NCBI GenBank assembly: GCA_947589325.1 | Contig: CANQAM010000001.1 | Span: forward strand, 62,001 to 126,000 | Reading direction: 5' to 3' | Length of the DNA stretch: 64,000 nt | Origin: an uncultured Bacteroidales bacterium | GTDB taxonomy: Bacteria; Bacteroidota; Bacteroidia; Bacteroidales; UBA11471 | In this document: positions 60,091 through 64,000 of the stretch, in pieces | How the letters are laid out: each line of letters begins with the position of its first letter | Numbering within the stretch: the stretch's first letter is position 1 | Translations under genes and position numbers: made by a program | Notes under the pieces: generated by a model | The model's input: only the letters and a program-made list of their open reading frames with translations | Database searches by the model: none | What the model was told of the DNA's origin: nothing

Positions 60091-61536
60091 ATGCCGACGG
60101 AAGATATTTATACACCGGTCATTGCCAATCATAATCAGGAAAAAGAGCCTCTGCAATTAGTCCCGCAAGAGATAGGCAGAGCCTTTTTATTCTTGATTAC
60201 GCTCTCATTGGTGGGATTAACTTTCATTCCCGCGTATTTATTTTTGGCGTTGATATTGTTTTCCTCGTACATTCGCAACAAATACGATTTTCTCATACAA
60301 TTCACCATCTTGTGCGGCTCTTACGGGTTCTATCGGGAAAGTGTAGCTTTCCCGTTTAAGTGGATGGATATTGCGCTGGCGTTGTCCGCCATTACCATTC
60401 TGCTTTATCGGCGCAACAAGGAACAGAATAAGCTGTTGCTGTTTACGCTCGGCTACATGGGTGCTCTCTTTATTTTTGCACTGATGAGCGAAGAATCCAT
60501 GAAAATACAAATCCGCCGTATGCGGGAATATTGGGGAATCATTTATTTCATGGTGCCCATGCTCGTATTTGTAAAAGAAGATTTCGATATTAAACTCTTT
60601 TTCCGCAAGTTCCTTACCTATGCATATATCATTGCGATTTTTTACATCATCGACAGTTTTGTTTTGGGTGGAAATATTTTAGTCCCTGCTACGTTGTCAT
60701 GGAACGGCTTGCATTCGACCTATTATAGATTTTATTGCCAGATAGGTTCTTTTCCCCGTAAATATCCGCCGGGATTGTTTTTATTGGCTCTTTGCATCTT
60801 TCCGGTAGTGAGATTCTACACGTTGCGAACAAAGCAAATCGTTATTTTTTCGTTGGCTTTGATTGCCTGTCGCACCATGTCTGTCATTGGGGGAATCATA
60901 ATAACCATAATGTCTTTTACCGGCAATTTCAAGAAACTTTTGAAATATCTGTGCCTGTTTGCCGTACTGTTTGCTGCCGGCTATTATATCGACGGGAAAC
61001 TTGACGGACAGTTGCGCATACAGCAGTTTGTCGATCAGTTCACCTCGTTGCAGAATGCGAACGATGTCGAAAAGTTGGCGGAATTCGGATCAGGACGTAT
61101 GGCGCAGATTATACCGAAACTCGAACTTCTGTTTTCAGAAAATCGTCAATACATTGGCTTAGGTTTTCTTCATGACCAAAAAACGACCATCGGCAAGTAT
61201 ATTATTACAAACGAGTTTTATAGCGATATATCACAGAGTGAAGAACTGGCTACCGGAGTCGAAGTAACTCAGGTACAAACAATACTCGATATAGGTATTA
61301 TAGGATTGCTATTGCAGACGTTTTATTTCCTTGCCGTTTATTTCTGGGTATTGCGACCGATGCCGTACAGCATTTCGTACCTGATGACATTTGTTGCGCT
61401 TTCACTGTTTGGCGTTGGCGGATTTGCCGGAATTATCTCTCATTACGGATTGTTATTGCTCGGATTAAACGTCGGCGTCATACTTCTTGCCGACAAACAA
61501 CGGGATAAAAATGAAGATTGTGAGCCGGATACCTAA
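60091..61536 (+). CDS. Wzy/O-antigen ligase-like membrane protein
   Basis: 481 residues, 10 or more hydrophobic helices, and a periplasmic loop (about 305-405) with GSGRMAQIIPKLELLFSENRQYIGLGFLH, a pattern common to Wzy polymerases and WaaL-type ligases. It would polymerise or attach the repeat unit of the surface polysaccharide made with the Wza and Wzc proteins, 52 bases upstream. Sequence divergence in this family makes the choice between polymerase and ligase uncertain. The region is more AT-rich than the housekeeping genes. Confidence 0.82.
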   Translation: MPTEDIYTPVIANHNQEKEPLQLVPQEIGRAFLFLITLSLVGLTFIPAYLFLALILFSSYIRNKYDFLIQFTILCGSYGFYRESVAFPFKWMDIALALSAITILLYRRNKEQNKLLLFTLGYMGALFIFALMSEESMKIQIRRMREYWGIIYFMVPMLVFVKEDFDIKLFFRKFLTYAYIIAIFYIIDSFVLGGNILVPATLSWNGLHSTYYRFYCQIGSFPRKYPPGLFLLALCIFPVVRFYTLRTKQIVIFSLALIACRTMSVIGGIIITIMSFTGNFKKLLKYLCLFAVLFAAGYYIDGKLDGQLRIQQFVDQFTSLQNANDVEKLAEFGSGRMAQIIPKLELLFSENRQYIGLGFLHDQKTTIGKYIITNEFYSDISQSEELATGVEVTQVQTILDIGIIGLLLQTFYFLAVYFWVLRPMPYSISYLMTFVALSLFGVGGFAGIISHYGLLLLGLNVGVILLADKQRDKNEDCEPDT

Positions 61537-61555
61537 AACCGTTCATTACTGTTGT

Positions 61556-61578
61556 TCCGACAGAAAGCCTTTGTCGGA
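61556..61578. terminator. weak hairpin between the convergent Wzy-like and NusG-like genes
   Basis: Arms TCCGACA (61556-61562) and TGTCGGA (61572-61578) with a 9-base loop, no T-run. It could be a poor terminator; the rest of the 108-base gap shows nothing else. Confidence 0.35.
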
Positions 61579-61644
61579 GTCGGCGTAGAAATGTGCTGTC
61601 ACAGGTCGAGCCTGCTATCCGGCAACGTTCTGTATTTTGAGCTT

Positions 61645-62205
61645 TTATGACAATATTTCCACCAAATCGGGTGTCACCTCTATGGCTACTGCTATGGTGC
61701 CCGGAATTTCGACAATCAGGCGTTTGGCTCGCGCCCCTTTCACTTTTTTCAAAATGCCTTCGTATCCGTCTAATTGTCCGCCGATGAGGCGTACCCGCGT
61801 CCCGTTGCCGGCTGTCAGTTCGTCCGGCGTGAAGTAGAGCGGATTGGCCTCGCTTGCGACAGCCGCCAAAAAACAGTTCATCTGATCTTCGGGTACGATG
61901 AGAGGCTCCTTGTATTTGCCTCCTGTCTTGTAGCGGTACTGAAAATAGGCGTCGGCTTCGACAAATGGGTCTAACTTCGACTTGACGGTGTACACGAAAA
62001 ACAAGTCGGGTATGACGGGAACATATTTTTTGAGGCGTCGCCCGTTTTTTGTCGAAACGACCCACTTTTTCGGGGTGAAAGTTTTAATGCCGGCTTTGTC
62101 TAAATTATCGGCGGTCTTTTCCCGAAAACCGTATAAAAAGCGCATAACAAACCATTGCGGTGTGTTTTCCTTGTCGTTTTGTTTGGTTATGCAGTCGTCT
62201 TTCAC
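61645..62205 (-). CDS. NusG/UpxY-like transcription antitermination factor
   Basis: 186 residues. The N-terminal NGN domain (about 15-110; PQWFVMRFLYGFREKTADNLDKAGIKTFTPKKWV, then VPVIPDLFFVYT) is followed by a KOW-type region (TRVRLIGGQLDGYEGILKKVKGARAKRLIVEIPG). Specialised NusG paralogues of this kind, such as UpxY, promote read-through of long capsule operons. Here it faces away from the Wza-Wzc-Wzy genes, converging on their end, so its target operon is not evident. A consensus promoter is upstream. Confidence 0.9.
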   Translation of the reverse strand: MKDDCITKQNDKENTPQWFVMRFLYGFREKTADNLDKAGIKTFTPKKWVVSTKNGRRLKKYVPVIPDLFFVYTVKSKLDPFVEADAYFQYRYKTGGKYKEPLIVPEDQMNCFLAAVASEANPLYFTPDELTAGNGTRVRLIGGQLDGYEGILKKVKGARAKRLIVEIPGTIAVAIEVTPDLVEILS

Positions 62206-62260
62206 GTCAAATCGTTTTTTTGAAAAAAGTGATGTTTCGCTCTTCCTTTTCAGTATTGGG

Positions 62261-62291
62261 CAAAGGTACCATAAATCCTTTTATTATCAAA
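62261..62291 (-). promoter_or_regulatory. consensus promoter of the NusG-like gene
   Basis: On the minus strand: TTTG (62291-62288), 19 bases, TACCTTTG (62268-62261). The ATG follows 55 bases later. Confidence 0.8.
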
Positions 62292-62376
62292 GAAACGATA
62301 ACAAATAAAGCCATATCTTTTATAGGTCGTATTTCCATTATTCATTGAAAAATTTTTTCGGTTTCTGTTTTCCTAT

Positions 62377-62384
62377 TATCTTTG
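62377..62384 (+). promoter_or_regulatory. -7 promoter box of the lipoprotein-Wzi operon
   Basis: TATCTTTG, 19 bases before the ATG at 62404; TTTT occupies the -33 position at a 19-base gap. Confidence 0.6.
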
Positions 62385-62403
62385 CCCCAAACAAAGTAAA
62401 CGA

Positions 62404-62829
62404 ATGGTCGGAAAATACAACATATTATGCGTTGCCCTTTTTGTTTGTATGGCGGTTTTCGGTTTTCTGGCTTGCAGCAGCGATACCGATGACGAATTGC
62501 GGGGGCGTTGGCAGTTCTCCTATTGCGAATATCCGGCAGGCGGTACCTTTGCTTGCGATTCGGCATTTTACAGTTTCGACAGAGGAGTATTTAAATTGCA
62601 GAAATTGATCCCCAACGGTCATGGCTCTTATCAGACTTACGGAAATTATGTGTTGGCGGGCGATTCTCTTATTCTTTCCATACCCCGCCTGCCTGTCGGG
62701 GCGGTGTTTTGTGTACCGCCTTTTGATTGGGGGCGCGACGGTAGCAAGCGTTTTCTTGTCGGAGAGGTTTCCCGCCGCCGGCTGATGCTCTCGTGCCGTG
62801 ATACGGTTTATCATTTCAGAAAATTTTAA
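62404..62829 (+). CDS. small lipocalin-like lipoprotein, uncertain family
   Basis: 141 residues. Lipoprotein signal ends at GFLAC (Cys 24). The mature domain has strand-turn patterns (LRGRWQFSYCEYPAGGTFACDSAFYSFDRG, then YGNYVLAGDSLILSIP) that resemble lipocalin-like DUF domains of Bacteroidota (resemblance only). It is co-transcribed with the Wzi-like gene, which starts 7 bases downstream. No function can be named. Confidence 0.65.
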   Translation: MVGKYNILCVALFVCMAVFGFLACSSDTDDELRGRWQFSYCEYPAGGTFACDSAFYSFDRGVFKLQKLIPNGHGSYQTYGNYVLAGDSLILSIPRLPVGAVFCVPPFDWGRDGSKRFLVGEVSRRRLMLSCRDTVYHFRKF

Positions 62830-62836
62830 TGCCGCC

Positions 62837-64000
62837 ATGTTTCGTTTCCGTTACATATTGTTTTTGTTGTTTTTATCGATGTTTGCCTTTCCTGTGAAGG
62901 CGCAGTTTCACATGGACTATTCCGTCGAAGCCAACGTCGTGGCGGGCGGTGGCGACTATACACCCTATTATCTGATGAACAAACGCGGCGGCATGGTGTC
63001 GTTCAATCCCAACAACGGCTACCTGCGTGCTGCCGTGCAAAAAGCGGCGGACTCTGCCCGCGTGTTTACCTACGGGTTCGGACTGGACGTGTCGGCGGCA
63101 TACAACAACGATATTCCGGCTTATGTGCAACAGGCTTATGTCGAGCTGCGTCTTTACTGTCTTGCGCTCACGGCTGGCAGTCGCGAAGAAGGGTCGCTGC
63201 TGTGGAACGACGCTTTGTGCAGCGGCGGTTGGGTGTGGAGCGGCAACAGCCGTCCCGTGCCGCAGGTACGCATCGGCATTCCCGAATTTGTAAACTTCCC
63301 GTGGACACATGGCGTGATGCAGATTCGAGGCGAAATAGCCTACGGTCGTTTCGACGACGACAAGTACCAACGTCATACGCATGGTGACGGTATGCGGTAT
63401 TCGCGCGGTATACTCTATCATCGAAAATACCTCCTGCTTCGTTTCGGGAAAACGACCCAAAAAGTCTATGGAACAATCGGCATAGATATGGCGGCGCAGT
63501 TCGGCGGCAAGGTTTATAACGCCGACGGCACGGTGGCATACGATTTCCCGTCGTCCGCTATCGATTACCTGAAAGTGTTTGTGCCTAAAAGCGGCGGGGA
63601 GAGTTCTCCGGAAATAGACCAAGTAAATATTACAGGAAATCATTTAGGCTCCTATCTGCTGGAAGTGGGTTTGCGTCAAAAAACGTGGGAGGGGCGCATC
63701 TATTACGAACACCCGTTCGACGACCATTCCGGTATGACATTCCGCAACAAGTTCGACGGGTTGTGGGGCGTGGAGTACCGGAGCAAAGCCGCCTGTCCGG
63801 TGGTGAAAGGCGTCGTAGTGGAATACCTCAATACCAGAGACCAAAGCGGCCCTTTTCTTTGGGATAAGACCGATGAAATACCCGTGCAGGTAAGTGCGGG
63901 CGATAATTATTACGGACATGGTGCCTATAACGGTTGGACGCATTGGGGGCATACGATAGGCAATCCGTTGGTCGCTTCGCCCGGGTACAATGCCGATGGC
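62837..64000 (+). CDS. Wzi-like capsule assembly outer-membrane protein, truncated by the window end
   Basis: 388 residues are present; the frame is open to the last base, so the gene continues past the window. Signal peptide MFRFRYILFLLFLSMFAFPVKAQ. The mature part resembles the capsule assembly Wzi family of Bacteroidota barrels: YSVEANVVAGGGDYTPYYLMNKRGG near the start, PVPQVRIGIPEFVNFPWTHGVMQIRGEIAYG, and YGHGAYNGWTHWGHTIGNPL. Wzi holds secreted polysaccharide on the outer surface, consistent with the Wza/Wzc/Wzy genes nearby. Confidence 0.85.
   Translation, partial: MFRFRYILFLLFLSMFAFPVKAQFHMDYSVEANVVAGGGDYTPYYLMNKRGGMVSFNPNNGYLRAAVQKAADSARVFTYGFGLDVSAAYNNDIPAYVQQAYVELRLYCLALTAGSREEGSLLWNDALCSGGWVWSGNSRPVPQVRIGIPEFVNFPWTHGVMQIRGEIAYGRFDDDKYQRHTHGDGMRYSRGILYHRKYLLLRFGKTTQKVYGTIGIDMAAQFGGKVYNADGTVAYDFPSSAIDYLKVFVPKSGGESSPEIDQVNITGNHLGSYLLEVGLRQKTWEGRIYYEHPFDDHSGMTFRNKFDGLWGVEYRSKAACPVVKGVVVEYLNTRDQSGPFLWDKTDEIPVQVSAGDNYYGHGAYNGWTHWGHTIGNPLVASPGYNADG

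Noticed and set aside
1..64000. tRNA, rRNA, transposase, integrase, phage or toxin-antitoxin genes
   Set aside because: All intergenic gaps were read; none has a tRNA-like fold or CCA end, and no frame shows integrase or transposase motifs.

Overview
The window is chromosomal DNA of a Bacteroidales bacterium (phylum Bacteroidota). The genus cannot be fixed from the sequence; it looks like a gut anaerobe of the Bacteroidaceae, Barnesiellaceae or Muribaculaceae type. The evidence is SusC/SusD outer-membrane pairs, lipoproteins with a Cys soon after a short hydrophobic segment, pyruvate:ferredoxin oxidoreductase, a type III pantothenate kinase, a DAHP synthase/chorismate mutase fusion, and promoters of the Bacteroidota form TTTG-N19-21-TAnnTTTG instead of -35/-10 boxes. 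Coding density is high. No tRNA, rRNA, CRISPR array, transposase or phage gene was seen.

Layout. 1-14424: a nutrient-uptake locus with a partial SusC, SusD, two fasciclin (FAS1) lipoproteins, a second SusC/SusD pair, and a 1236-residue predicted glycosidase. 14574-18681: an M16 zinc protease, then the ribosomal operon rpsF-rpsR-rplI. 18762-21514: an FtsB-like division protein with a small membrane protein, and two BspA-type leucine-rich repeat genes. 21676-24349: coaX, an outer-membrane protein and lptC. 24518-32018: an AAA/DUF4143-type ATPase, nifJ, a DUF4831-like secreted protein and the NAD(P)H-hydrate repair enzyme. 32213-35380: hpt, adk, obgE and pgeF. 35466-38002: a secreted protein and a second ATPase. 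38200-42232, minus strand: a Phe/Tyr biosynthesis operon (pheA, aminotransferase, DAHP synthase/chorismate mutase, tyrA). 42394-46706: CPBP protease, menA, ribE, a nitroreductase and purM. 46711-48159: a 23-bp tandem repeat and a third ATPase. 48275-55424: GH105 hydrolase, DUF3332 lipoprotein, esterase, cytoplasmic GH13 amylase, prs, a small secreted protein and Hsp20. 55476-64000: an exopolysaccharide region with a GT2 transferase, Wza-, Wzc- and Wzy-like proteins, a NusG paralogue, a lipoprotein and a partial Wzi-like protein.

The most notable signal is the leader of the aromatic operon. A consensus promoter is followed by an unannotated 18-codon open frame, MKQMFNYAYSFYFYFTKK (four Phe, four Tyr). 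Directly after its stop codon come three segments that can form either an antiterminator or a terminator with a run of eight T, just before pheA. This is the architecture of ribosome-mediated transcription attenuation, and its codon content matches the two end products of the operon.

Other points for follow-up are the FAS1 lipoproteins between two SusC/D pairs, a strong hairpin at the start of the M16 protease transcript, the 23-bp tandem repeat, the unusual Tyr/Lys tail of the Wzc-like kinase, and a NusG paralogue facing away from the export genes it would be expected to serve.
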